From: Chitinophagales bacterium | Lineage (GTDB): Bacteria; Bacteroidota; Bacteroidia; Chitinophagales; CAIOSU01 | Assembly: GCA_018401955.1 (NCBI GenBank) | Contig: JAGYJT010000004.1 | Coordinates: forward strand, 62,001 to 126,000 | Length of the DNA stretch: 64,000 nucleotides | Reading direction: 5' to 3' | In this document: positions 39,456 to 48,453 of the stretch, one piece after another | Position numbering within the stretch: position 1 is the stretch's first letter | How the letters are laid out: each line of letters opens with the position of its first letter | Program-made: the position numbers and the translations under genes | Notes under the pieces: model-generated | What the model was told of the DNA's origin: nothing | Database searches by the model: none | What the model saw: the letters and a program-made list of their open reading frames with translations, nothing else

Positions 39456-41900
39456 ATGAAAGTTTTAAAATTTGGCGGCACCTCCGTTGGAAGTACTGAA
39501 TCGATTAAACAAGTTATTGCCATTATTAAAGCAGAAAAGCAACCAGCCAAAACGGTAGTGGTGGTATCGGCTTTCGGTGGCGTTACCGACCAATTGATAG
39601 AGGTAAGCCAGTTGGCCGAACTTGGTGCGGAAACCTATTTAGACTTACTAAAGGGCATCGAGCAACGCCATGTTGATGCGGTAAAAGCATTGATAAAGGC
39701 CAAGAACCAGAAAGGGTTACTATCCGGTTTCAAAGCCATGTTTACTGAGTTGGAGGATGTGCTGCATGGCGTATTTTTACTAAAGGAGCTCAGTGCCAAA
39801 TCGTTGGATTATGTGGCCAGTTTTGGCGAGCGCCTGTCTTCGCTGATTATTACTGATGCCTTTATTGATGCGGGTGTTGAAACTCAGTTGGCTGACTCGA
39901 GGCACCTAATACGCACCGACCGCAATTTTAACAATGCGCGCGTAAATGTGAAGGTTACCGAGGAAAACATTAAAACCTATTTTAAAAAGAACAAAGCCCT
40001 AACTGTGGTGCCCGGCTTTATTGCCAGCACCGATAGGGGAGAAGTAAGCACCCTAGGCCGTGGAGGTAGCGATTATACTGCTGCCATATTTGCCGCTGCG
40101 CTCGATGCCAAAGTGCTCGAAATTTGGACGGACGTGGATGGTGTACTTACCGCCAACCCGCGTGTGGTGCGCAGGGCCATACCTATACCGTTGCTTTCGT
40201 ACGATGAAGCCATGGAGCTGTCATACTTTGGGGCGAAGGTAATTTACCCGCCAACTATTCAACCAGCTTTGGATAAGGGCATCCCTATCGTTATCAAAAA
40301 TACCTTTAATACCGCCGCACCAGGTACTCGCATTACTGCCGAAGTGCCTGCTGGCGATGCACCCGTAAAGGGCATTACCAGTATTGGCGATATAAGTTTG
40401 CTTACCATTTCGGGTAGCGGCATGGTGGGCATTTCGGGTACCAGCATGCGTTTCTTTGGCGCACTGGGCCGCAACAAGATTAGCGTTATCATGATATCGC
40501 AGGCATCTTCGGAGCACTCCATAACCATTGCCGTTACCGATAAAGAGTCTGTACGAGCCAAGGAAGCCATAGAGGAAGAGTTTGAATACGAGCTTCAAGC
40601 GGGCAAAATTGACCCGATAGCTATGGAGCAACAGCAGAGCATAGTAGCCATAGTGGGCCAAAACATGCGCAACACCCCTGGTATAGCGGGCAAACTGTTT
40701 AGCGTGTTGGGCCGAAACGGTATCAACATACGCGCCATTGCGCAGGGTACCAGCGAGCTAAACATCTCTTTCGTGATAAGTAAGCAAGATGAGAACAAGG
40801 CATTGAACGTAATTCACGAGAGCTTTTTCCTATCCAACACCAAGGTGGCACATATCTTTTTGGTGGGAGTGGGCCTTGTGGGCAAAACCTTGGTAAAACA
40901 AATACAACAGCAGCAGCAATACTTAAAAGATAAATTGGGATTGGAGCTGCGCTTGGCTGCCGTAAGCAATAGCCGTAAAATGGCTTTTAATGCCGAGGGC
41001 ATTGCTTGGGAAGATGTGGCTACCGTGCTAGAGAAATCGAAACAAAAGGCCGATATTGATAAGTTTGCCAAAGAAGTAGTAGCGCTTAACTTGCGCAATA
41101 GCATATTTGTAGATTGCACTGCCGACCCAGTGGTGGGTACATCGTACAAAGCTTTTTTAGACCATAGCATAGCCGTGGTTACGCCTAACAAATTTGCGGC
41201 AAGTGGCCCGTATGCGTTGTACAACGAACTGAACCGCATTGCCCAAAAACGGGGTGCACGTTGGTTGTATGAAACCAACGTGGGTGCTGGCTTGCCTGTT
41301 TTAAGCACTTTGAGCGACTTAGTGAAGAGCGGCGACCAGATACACAGCATTGAGGCGGTATTGAGCGGCACTATGAATTTTATTTTCAATACCGTGAGCG
41401 CCAAAATGCCGTTTAGCAAAACCGTGCAAGAGGCCAAGGTGCAAGGTTATACCGAGCCCGACCCGCGCATTGACCTAAGCGGCAAAGACGTGGCCCGCAA
41501 AATATTGATATTGGCCCGCGAAGCGGGCTTTATGCTGGAGTTTGAAGAGGTAGAGATTGTGAACTTCTTGCCGGGCAAGGTTTTCAAAACCAAGGATATC
41601 GAAAGCCTTTGGGCTGCCTTGGAAGCCTACGATGCCGAGTTTGATGTATTACGCACCCGCATTGAGAAAGAAAAGAAAAAACTGCGCCTAGTGGCCAGTT
41701 TTGATGGCAAAGCTGCTAAAGTAGAGCTGCGCGAGTTCACTCAAGACCACCCCTTCTATAACCTGGAGGGTAGCGATAGCATAGTATTGTTCTATACCGC
41801 CCGCTATCCTAAAAACCCATTGGTAGTAAAAGGCGCCGGTGCCGGTGCCGAAGTTACCGCCGCGGGCGTATTTGCCGATATAATCAGGTTGAGGGGGTGA
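39456..41900 (+). CDS. thrA: Bifunctional aspartate kinase / homoserine dehydrogenase
   Basis: MKVLKFGGTSVG; ACT region; homoserine dehydrogenase domain VGVGLVGKTLVKQI...ANVGAGLPVLSTL-like NVGAGLPVLSTLSDLVKSGD. Confidence 0.96.
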   Translation: MKVLKFGGTSVGSTESIKQVIAIIKAEKQPAKTVVVVSAFGGVTDQLIEVSQLAELGAETYLDLLKGIEQRHVDAVKALIKAKNQKGLLSGFKAMFTELEDVLHGVFLLKELSAKSLDYVASFGERLSSLIITDAFIDAGVETQLADSRHLIRTDRNFNNARVNVKVTEENIKTYFKKNKALTVVPGFIASTDRGEVSTLGRGGSDYTAAIFAAALDAKVLEIWTDVDGVLTANPRVVRRAIPIPLLSYDEAMELSYFGAKVIYPPTIQPALDKGIPIVIKNTFNTAAPGTRITAEVPAGDAPVKGITSIGDISLLTISGSGMVGISGTSMRFFGALGRNKISVIMISQASSEHSITIAVTDKESVRAKEAIEEEFEYELQAGKIDPIAMEQQQSIVAIVGQNMRNTPGIAGKLFSVLGRNGINIRAIAQGTSELNISFVISKQDENKALNVIHESFFLSNTKVAHIFLVGVGLVGKTLVKQIQQQQQYLKDKLGLELRLAAVSNSRKMAFNAEGIAWEDVATVLEKSKQKADIDKFAKEVVALNLRNSIFVDCTADPVVGTSYKAFLDHSIAVVTPNKFAASGPYALYNELNRIAQKRGARWLYETNVGAGLPVLSTLSDLVKSGDQIHSIEAVLSGTMNFIFNTVSAKMPFSKTVQEAKVQGYTEPDPRIDLSGKDVARKILILAREAGFMLEFEEVEIVNFLPGKVFKTKDIESLWAALEAYDAEFDVLRTRIEKEKKKLRLVASFDGKAAKVELREFTQDHPFYNLEGSDSIVLFYTARYPKNPLVVKGAGAGAEVTAAGVFADIIRLRG

Positions 41901-41904
41901 TTTG

Positions 41905-41940
41905 GTCGATGGTCGATGGTCGATGGTCCATGGTCCATGG
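41905..41940. repeat. Period-7 array, GTCSATG family, 3' of thrA
   Basis: GTCGATG x3 then GTCCATG x2 then G, exactly five 7-bp units, starting 4 nt after the stop. Confidence 0.9.
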
Positions 41941-42097
41941 AAAAAGCATTTTTTGCAAAATATGTAAGCCCCTCTCCCTATGGGAGAGGCTGGGTGAGGG
42001 TTGTTTGGGCGAGAACAACAGCTGCCCAACTTGTGAGGTTTACTCGTTCCCAACAGCCTTAAAATATCCACCCCACCCAATCCGTCATATCCTCACT

Positions 42098-42754
42098 ATG
42101 AAAATAAGAGCCATCATTACAGGCGCCTCGGGTATGGTAGGCGAAGGAGTTTTGCAAGAAGCATTGAGCAACCCCGATGTGGAGGCCGTATTGGTAGTAG
42201 GCCGCAAGCCCTGCGGTTACACCCATCCCAAATTGAAAGAAATACTGCACGCCAACTTTTTGGATGTAACAACCATTGCCGAGCAGTTGAAGGTTTATAA
42301 TGCCTGCTATTTCTGCCTAGGGGTATCGTCGGTGGGAATCAGCAAAGAGGATTATTATAAAATGACTTACACGCTTACCATGCATTTTGCAGGGGTAGTG
42401 GCCAAGCAAAACCCAGACCTCACGTTTTGCTATGTATCGGGCACCGGCACCAGCAACGACATCAATAAAGGCCAAAACTGGGCCCGCGTAAAAGGCAAAA
42501 CCGAGCAGAACCTTGCCCAGTTACCCTTTAAGGCCGTGTACAATTTCCGCCCGGGTTTTATGAAACCCACCGAAGGGGCGAAAAACGTGTTGCCGGCATT
42601 TAAGTATTTTGGTTGGCTATATCCGGTAGTAAGGGCCGTAGGGTTGGCTACTACCATTAAAGAAGTGGGCCATGCCATGATAAACGCCACCCAACAAGGG
42701 TACCCCAAACAATCCATTGAGATAAACGACATTAAAGTGTTGGCAAAAAAATAG
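42098..42754 (+). CDS. NAD(P)-binding/epimerase-like protein
   Basis: KIRAIITGASGMVGEGVLQEAL; VLVVGRKPCGYTHPKL. Start 42098 preferred over the ORF-track start. Confidence 0.88.
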   Translation: MKIRAIITGASGMVGEGVLQEALSNPDVEAVLVVGRKPCGYTHPKLKEILHANFLDVTTIAEQLKVYNACYFCLGVSSVGISKEDYYKMTYTLTMHFAGVVAKQNPDLTFCYVSGTGTSNDINKGQNWARVKGKTEQNLAQLPFKAVYNFRPGFMKPTEGAKNVLPAFKYFGWLYPVVRAVGLATTIKEVGHAMINATQQGYPKQSIEINDIKVLAKK

Positions 42755-42810
42755 CCAATCATTCGCCTAGTTGCGAAACTGGTGGTAATATTATAGCGTA
42801 CAACACCATC

Positions 42811-43785
42811 ATGAACCACACCATCAAAATTTTTTCGCCAGCTACCGTAGCCAATGTGGCCTGTGGTTTTGATGTATTGGGCTTTGCCCTCGAAACGCCG
42901 GGCGACGTTATTTCCGTTTCCATTACCGATGTGCCAGGTATTACCATCCGGAATGAGGTGACGGGCCTTAATATGCCCCTCGACCCCGATAAAAACACTA
43001 CCACGGTTGCTATCAAAGCCTATTTGGAGTATTTAAAATCCAGCCAAGCTAAAGCTAGCGCAGAACTTATTTCCGTGCTTAAAGGCATTAAAGGCATTGA
43101 AGTAGTTTTCCATGAAAAGATAAAACCCGGCAGCGGGGTAGGTAGTAGTTCGGCCAGTGCTGCGGCTGGGGTGTTTGGTTTGAATGAATTGTTTGGTAAG
43201 CCATTGACCAAGGTCCAGTTGGTAGAGTTTGCTATGCAAGGCGAGCGTGCCGCTTGTGGTGCCGCCCATGCCGATAATGTTGCCCCGGCCATGTTGGGCG
43301 GTTTTACGTTGGTGCGTAGCTATAGCCCGCTGGATATAGTTACCATACCATACCCGCAAGACTTATTTGTAGCCCTGGTACACCCCCAAATTGAAGTGCG
43401 CACCGAAGATGCCCGCAAGGTATTACCAAAAGAAATAAAGCTAACCGATGCCGTACAGCAATGGGGCAATGTTGCCGGATTGGTGGCTGGCCTCATGAAA
43501 GGCGACCATGCCCTTATCGGTCGTTCGTTGCAAGATGTGATAGTAGAGCCAGCCCGCTCACCGTTAATACCAGGCTACCACGCTGCCAAGCAAGCCGCTA
43601 TGGATGCCGGTGCGTTGGGTTGCAATATTTCGGGTAGTGGGCCATCCATGTTTGCACTGTGCAGCACCCGTGCTATTGCCCAGGCCGTATCTCAAGCCAT
43701 GAGCCAAACCTTTACACAGGCAGGCATCGATAACCATGTATACGTATCGGGCATCAATGCCGATGGGGTGCGGGTTATGAATTGA
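42811..43785 (+). CDS. thrB: Homoserine kinase
   Basis: IKIFSPATVANVACGFDVLGFAL; GSGVGSSSASAAAGVFGLNEL. Confidence 0.95.
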   Translation: MNHTIKIFSPATVANVACGFDVLGFALETPGDVISVSITDVPGITIRNEVTGLNMPLDPDKNTTTVAIKAYLEYLKSSQAKASAELISVLKGIKGIEVVFHEKIKPGSGVGSSSASAAAGVFGLNELFGKPLTKVQLVEFAMQGERAACGAAHADNVAPAMLGGFTLVRSYSPLDIVTIPYPQDLFVALVHPQIEVRTEDARKVLPKEIKLTDAVQQWGNVAGLVAGLMKGDHALIGRSLQDVIVEPARSPLIPGYHAAKQAAMDAGALGCNISGSGPSMFALCSTRAIAQAVSQAMSQTFTQAGIDNHVYVSGINADGVRVMN

Positions 43786-43812
43786 AAATTTAAAATTTAA
43801 AATTGGAAATAG
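43780..43812. repeat. Period-7 array, ATTTAAA family, at the thrB stop codon
   Basis: ATTGAAA ATTTAAA ATTTAAA ATTGGAA AT; stop TGA at 43783-43785 inside. Confidence 0.7.
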
Positions 43813-44095
43813 GGCTGCTGCAAGACTGCGTCTTGTAGCCACATTACACCCAATATATGATTGGAACGTAACACTTAGCCAGTATTGAATGTTTTTCTTT
43901 GCGAACGTTGCGCGTTTTGTTCCTTTGCGCTCGTTGCGGTTAAAAACTCCAAGTTTAAAATTTACTAAAAATACAACTCATACTAAATCAATGCATTAGG
44001 CTTATTTTTAGCTAGGCTTATGAAAATAATACTCAAATAATTTGCAGAAAACTAAAAAGGATAGTAAATTAGTTGAAAATAAATAAACCTTTCCT

Positions 44096-44629
44096 ATGGA
44101 CTTTACTCCCCAACCTACCTTTTTATTGGCCCTTAAAGAAATCATGAAAAACGATGTGGCCGCGATAGCTTTTACCCAACAAGAAATCTTTTTCCTGGCC
44201 AACGACCTTTGCCCTGAAGACCAGTATGTGCGCTATGGTGCGTACTTAAAGTTTATGGATTCGTTGGATGCCTACGGCGAGCCTACCATTGAGCACGAAC
44301 AGGCAGAATTTTTTATAGAGATAAATGATTACTTGCAGGCGCAGAAAATCAAGCAAAAAATGGCCATGTTCCAAGGTATTGTGGATGCCGAAAAAGATTG
44401 GAGGCGTTTTCAATGGTTGTTGCAGTGGCAAGAAAAGCAAGAGCGCCAAAACAATGCCCAAACCCGCCAGCTTGCCAAGGTTGAAAAAGAAAAGCAGCAA
44501 GCCTTGGATGCCTTGGCTAAGTTTACTGAGCTGGGTACCGATGTATTGCCCTCAGTAGCTGCGCCCAGTGGCAAAGACTATCAGCCAAGCTACCATGAGC
44601 ATCAGCAGCATTTGAGTAAGGTGCAGTGA
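44096..44629 (+). CDS. Hypothetical protein between thrB and thrC
   Basis: 177-aa ORF, C-terminal charged coiled coil; no recognised domain. Confidence 0.65.
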   Translation: MDFTPQPTFLLALKEIMKNDVAAIAFTQQEIFFLANDLCPEDQYVRYGAYLKFMDSLDAYGEPTIEHEQAEFFIEINDYLQAQKIKQKMAMFQGIVDAEKDWRRFQWLLQWQEKQERQNNAQTRQLAKVEKEKQQALDALAKFTELGTDVLPSVAAPSGKDYQPSYHEHQQHLSKVQ

Positions 44630-44677
44630 TAAAGTTGTTGACAGGGTTTTTACGAAAGTTTGTATTGGGGTAAAAAC

Positions 44678-44705
44678 AACTCGTAACCCGCAACTCGCAA
44701 CAGCA
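44678..44705. repeat. Period-7 array, AACTCGC family, 5' of thrC
   Basis: AACTCGT AACCCGC AACTCGC AACAGC. Confidence 0.65.
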
Positions 44706-44727
44706 TTTTTTACATCTTTGCAATACC

Positions 44728-46017
44728 ATGCATTACTACAGCACCAACAACCGAGGCCACCACGCTACCCTAAAGGAGGCCGTAACCCGCGGACAAGCGC
44801 CCGATAAGGGTTTGTACATGCCCGAGCGCATCCCCGTATTGGCGGATACTTTTTATAGCAACCTTAAAGGGCTGCCTTTTGAGGAGGTTGCCTTCAAAGT
44901 AGCTTGGGCCTTGTTTAGAGACGATATGGAGCTTCGCGATTTGAAGGCCATTATTGATGATAGCCTCAACTTTCCGATTCCGTTGGTGGAGGTTGAGGAA
45001 GATATATACAGCTTGGAGTTGTTCCATGGGCCCACGCTGGCGTTTAAAGATGTGGGCGCAAGGTTTATGGCGAGACTTTTGGGTCATTTTCTTAAAAACG
45101 AAGACAAGGAAGTAACCGTATTGGTAGCCACCAGTGGCGACACAGGTAGTGCCGTAGCGCATGGCTTTTTAAATGTGCCGGGCATACGGGTGGTGATATT
45201 GTACCCAAGCGGTAAAGTAAGTCCGCTGCAAGAAAAGCAATTGACCACCTTGGGCCAGAACATTACAGCCTTGGAAGTAGATGGTACTTTCGACGATTGC
45301 CAAGCGCTGGTAAAGCTTGCCTTTAGCGATGAGCAGTTGAACAAACGGGTTAACCTCACCTCGGCCAACAGCATTAACATTGCAAGGTTGATACCACAGA
45401 GTTTTTACTACCACTACGCTTGGAGCCAACTGCCCACGGGCAAGGACGATAAAGTTGTTGTGTGCGTGCCTAGCGGCAACTTCGGTAACATATCCGCTGG
45501 GTTAATTGCCAAGCGCATGGGTTTGCCAATACACCGTTTTGTGGCCGCCACCAATGCCAACGATGTGGTGCCGCAATACCTGCAAACGGGTGCTTATCTG
45601 CCTCGGCCATCAATTGCTACTTGCAGCAATGCCATGGATGTGGGCAACCCCAGCAACTTTGCCCGCATGATGGATTTGTACGGCAACAGCCATGACGCCC
45701 TTGCCAACGACTTGGTAGGCTATGCCATAAGTGATACTGATACCAAAGCGGCTATAAAAGAAATACAGCAGCGCACAGGCTACCTTACCGACCCTCATGG
45801 TGCTGTGGGTTACTTGGCATTGAAGCATTATTTACAATTGGATAAGGCTACAGGCATTTTCTTGGAAACGGCCCACCCTGCTAAATTTATTGAGGTAGTA
45901 GAAGAAGCAACCAGTAACAAGGTTGAGGTGCCAGAAGCATTGGCCAGTTTGCAACACAAGCCTAAGTTGGCGCATAAAATTGCTGCTGATTTGGAGGCCT
46001 TAAAAGCTTTTTTGTAG
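44728..46017 (+). CDS. thrC: Threonine synthase
   Basis: MHYYSTNNRGHHATLKEAVTRGQAPDKGLYMPE; LFHGPTLAFKDVGARFMA; VATSGDTGSAVAHGF. Confidence 0.96.
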   Translation: MHYYSTNNRGHHATLKEAVTRGQAPDKGLYMPERIPVLADTFYSNLKGLPFEEVAFKVAWALFRDDMELRDLKAIIDDSLNFPIPLVEVEEDIYSLELFHGPTLAFKDVGARFMARLLGHFLKNEDKEVTVLVATSGDTGSAVAHGFLNVPGIRVVILYPSGKVSPLQEKQLTTLGQNITALEVDGTFDDCQALVKLAFSDEQLNKRVNLTSANSINIARLIPQSFYYHYAWSQLPTGKDDKVVVCVPSGNFGNISAGLIAKRMGLPIHRFVAATNANDVVPQYLQTGAYLPRPSIATCSNAMDVGNPSNFARMMDLYGNSHDALANDLVGYAISDTDTKAAIKEIQQRTGYLTDPHGAVGYLALKHYLQLDKATGIFLETAHPAKFIEVVEEATSNKVEVPEALASLQHKPKLAHKIAADLEALKAFL

Positions 46018-46064
46018 GATGATATGTAATATGTTCCCTATTTTAGTGAAATAAAAACCACTGT

Positions 46065-46685
46065 ATGCGATACGCTATAATACTGCCCCTGCTGCTGATG
46101 CTTGGTATGGTTTCTTGTAAAAAAGACTCTGAAAAGGATGGGGATATTAACCAGAATAATTTTAGTGCCGAAGTAGTGATTAACGGTGATACCATCATCA
46201 TGGAACCTGCCTTGGTAGGCTATACCAATGCGGTTGGTGCCGGTGGTGGTGTAATTGATACGGTGGGCAATTACTTGTTTCGTCAGTTTACTGAGTTTGC
46301 CAGTGTAAACGATACTTTGCGTATTTATTTTATTGACATTTTTGCCACAGAGCCAACCGCCGCACAAAAAGAGGCCATTGTGCGGGCAGGTACTTTCCCA
46401 ACCGGCTATGGTACTTTTGATGTTATAGCGCCCGATGCCAATTTACTTTCAGGGGCAGCCATCGTTTATATTGATGCAAATGGTACCCGCTGGACCACCG
46501 ACCGCGACCCTCAAAACCAACCTAACTGGAGTTTTTTGGTAACAAGCCATACGCAAAACACGGTGGACAACTTTTCTGAGTTTAATACCAGCATGACTTT
46601 CAGTGCAAGACTGTACAATCCGCTCAATGGAAACTTTATTGATGTGCAGGCATTGCAAATGACCGCCAGAACAGTGCTGCCATAG
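46065..46685 (+). CDS. Hypothetical lipoprotein
   Basis: Lipobox GMVSCKKDS; 206-aa ORF. Confidence 0.65.
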   Translation: MRYAIILPLLLMLGMVSCKKDSEKDGDINQNNFSAEVVINGDTIIMEPALVGYTNAVGAGGGVIDTVGNYLFRQFTEFASVNDTLRIYFIDIFATEPTAAQKEAIVRAGTFPTGYGTFDVIAPDANLLSGAAIVYIDANGTRWTTDRDPQNQPNWSFLVTSHTQNTVDNFSEFNTSMTFSARLYNPLNGNFIDVQALQMTARTVLP

Positions 46686-46691
46686 TATAGG

Positions 46692-47282
46692 TCATTTCCG
46701 CAAAGGCAATAATCTGCGGAAAAAAGAAGGTTTTTGGCCATCTGCCAGGGTATCATACTCCGAAACATAGCGCACGTCTTCAATAGAGTAGAAGGCTTTT
46801 GGGTTGAACTCGGTAATGAGCTTAATCACATCGTCCTTTTTCTTTCTGGGTATTACCAAAAACAACAAGTTTACAGGGCCTCTCGCACCTTGGGCATCAA
46901 CAGTGGTAAGGCGGTATCCCTCGGCTCGCAAGCGCTCTATTAAAGCTATGGCAGGCTGTGCCGTTATGGTACGTATTACCACTTGCCCCATCGCTAAGCG
47001 CTCTTCAATAGACAAGCCGATGTAATTGCCTGCGGCAAAGCCTCCGGCCCAAGCTAGGTAACAAGCCCAGTTATTAAGGTTTTGCATTACCTGGCCAATA
47101 GCTATCAGCCAAATAAGTACTTCTACAAAACCCAGCAGGGGCGCAATATTCTTGTTACCGCGGCTGGTAAATACCACGCGCATGGTGCCTATGCTCACAT
47201 CCAACATGCGGGCGCAAAATATCAGCAAGGGTATTATCACCCAATTTACTATTGCAGGGTCAATGTTATCAAACCAATCCAT
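46692..47282 (-). CDS. DUF2179-type membrane protein (UPF0316-like)
   Basis: ARMLDVSIGTMRVVFTSRGNKNIAPLLGFVEVLIWLIAIGQVMQNLNN; C-terminal FYSIEDVRYVSE. Confidence 0.85.
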   Translation of the reverse strand: MDWFDNIDPAIVNWVIIPLLIFCARMLDVSIGTMRVVFTSRGNKNIAPLLGFVEVLIWLIAIGQVMQNLNNWACYLAWAGGFAAGNYIGLSIEERLAMGQVVIRTITAQPAIALIERLRAEGYRLTTVDAQGARGPVNLLFLVIPRKKKDDVIKLITEFNPKAFYSIEDVRYVSEYDTLADGQKPSFFRRLLPLRK

Positions 47283-47340
47283 AGCCTACAAAGGTAGGGG
47301 TTGTTGGTTTCAATTCATTACAGCTGTCCCCAAACGGAGG

Positions 47341-47676
47341 CTACACGGTTATTTTCATGTATTCTTCGCAAGCTAAATGGCATTGGTGGCAGGCATCGGC
47401 GCATTGTTGGCAATGCTCATGGGCATGTTGGCGGCAAATTTCTTCGCACTGCAAGCACATGTCTTTGCATAGTTGTAGCACTTTATCGGCAAACCGTGAA
47501 TCGGTTGCCACAAACTGTGCGGTGAGCCTGCAAATATCTGCACACTCCCTGTCGGTAATAATGCAATCAGCCATGTGGCGGGCATCCTCGCCCCTTAAAC
47601 ACGATATATAGCAGTGCTCACAAGCGTTTGCGCAATCGTTTATCACTTTCAATATTGCTTCTTTGGTACTTAACAT
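47341..47676 (-). CDS. Four-helix bundle copper-binding protein (Csp-like)
   Basis: CANACEHCYISCL...ADCIITDRECADICRLTAQFVA...CKDMCLQCEEICRQHAHEHCQQCADACHQCHLACEEY. Confidence 0.88.
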   Translation of the reverse strand: MLSTKEAILKVINDCANACEHCYISCLRGEDARHMADCIITDRECADICRLTAQFVATDSRFADKVLQLCKDMCLQCEEICRQHAHEHCQQCADACHQCHLACEEYMKITV

Positions 47677-47774
47677 AGTGGTTGTTTTTTTTGATTTCTA
47701 CTTATTGGTGCAAGTATAGTGCCACTGATGGTATGGTAATTGGTACGCTAATGGTGGACAAACTATTTATTATC

Positions 47775-48020
47775 ATGTTTTTAAGACAATCAAATGTGAA
47801 AAACGAAGACCAGTACAAAGCGCTGAGACGTGAAGGTGCCAGCAAAGAAAAAGCGGCCCGAATTGCCAATACGCCCGATGCTGGAAAGAAAGGTGGAAAA
47901 GCGGGTAAGTATGAAGAGCGCACTAAAAAGGACTTGTACCAGCAAGCCAAATCAGTAGGTATTGAGGGACGCTCGAAAATGAATAAGGCAGAGTTGATTT
48001 ACGCCTTGAGGAATAATTGA
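47775..48020 (+). CDS. Rho-termination-factor N-domain-like small protein
   Basis: KNEDQYKALRREGASKEKAARIANTPDAGKKGGKAGKYEERTKKDLYQQAKSVGIEGRSKMNKAELIYALRNN. Confidence 0.75.
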   Translation: MFLRQSNVKNEDQYKALRREGASKEKAARIANTPDAGKKGGKAGKYEERTKKDLYQQAKSVGIEGRSKMNKAELIYALRNN

Positions 48021-48039
48021 ACCTGTAACAAACATAGTT

Positions 48040-48357
48040 ATGACAAACATTAACACTGAAAATAATGCCGATGGATATGAAAATACAGAGGCAGAAAACA
48101 AAGAAAAGGCGCAACGCAACCCGCAAGAGGATAAGCTGCACGACTCTCTGAAAGACCAAGGGCTTGACGATGAGGAGGCCGCTGCTATAGCCAATACTCA
48201 CAACGTTGGCTACGGCGATGGCGATGCACATATTTATGAAGCCATGAGTATGGAAGATTTGTACACAGCAGCCAAAGAAAAAGGCATTGACGGCTACTAC
48301 GATATGCGCCGCACCGACATTGTAGCGGCTCTTAAAGAAATGCGCACGGAGGACTAA
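48040..48357 (+). CDS. Rho-termination-factor N-domain-like small protein, tandem paralogue
   Basis: EDKLHDSLKDQGLDDEEAAAIANTHN...MEDLYTAAKEKGIDGYYDMRRTDIVAALKEM parallels the preceding ORF. Confidence 0.72.
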   Translation: MTNINTENNADGYENTEAENKEKAQRNPQEDKLHDSLKDQGLDDEEAAAIANTHNVGYGDGDAHIYEAMSMEDLYTAAKEKGIDGYYDMRRTDIVAALKEMRTED

Positions 48358-48453
48358 GTGAAGCCTTTCGTAGAAAAAACGTTTGATTAAGGCAGCCTTT
48401 TGGATACTTCTCCCGTTACCCCTATAGATTACGCAACACCAAACCTGTAACCT

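Noticed and set aside
40060-41437. Overlapping ORFs on both strands within thrA
   Set aside because: thrA is clearly coding; shadow ORFs lack domain features.
41897-42097. N-terminal extension of the epimerase ORF (MIWSMVDGRWSMVHGK...)
   Set aside because: Translated heptad repeat plus intergenic DNA; the Rossmann start MKIRAIITGASG is at 42098.
47357-47611. ORFs opposite the four-helix copper-binding protein (47357-47611 and 47301-47525)
   Set aside because: Antisense of a Cys/His-rich gene with a clear family pattern on the minus strand.
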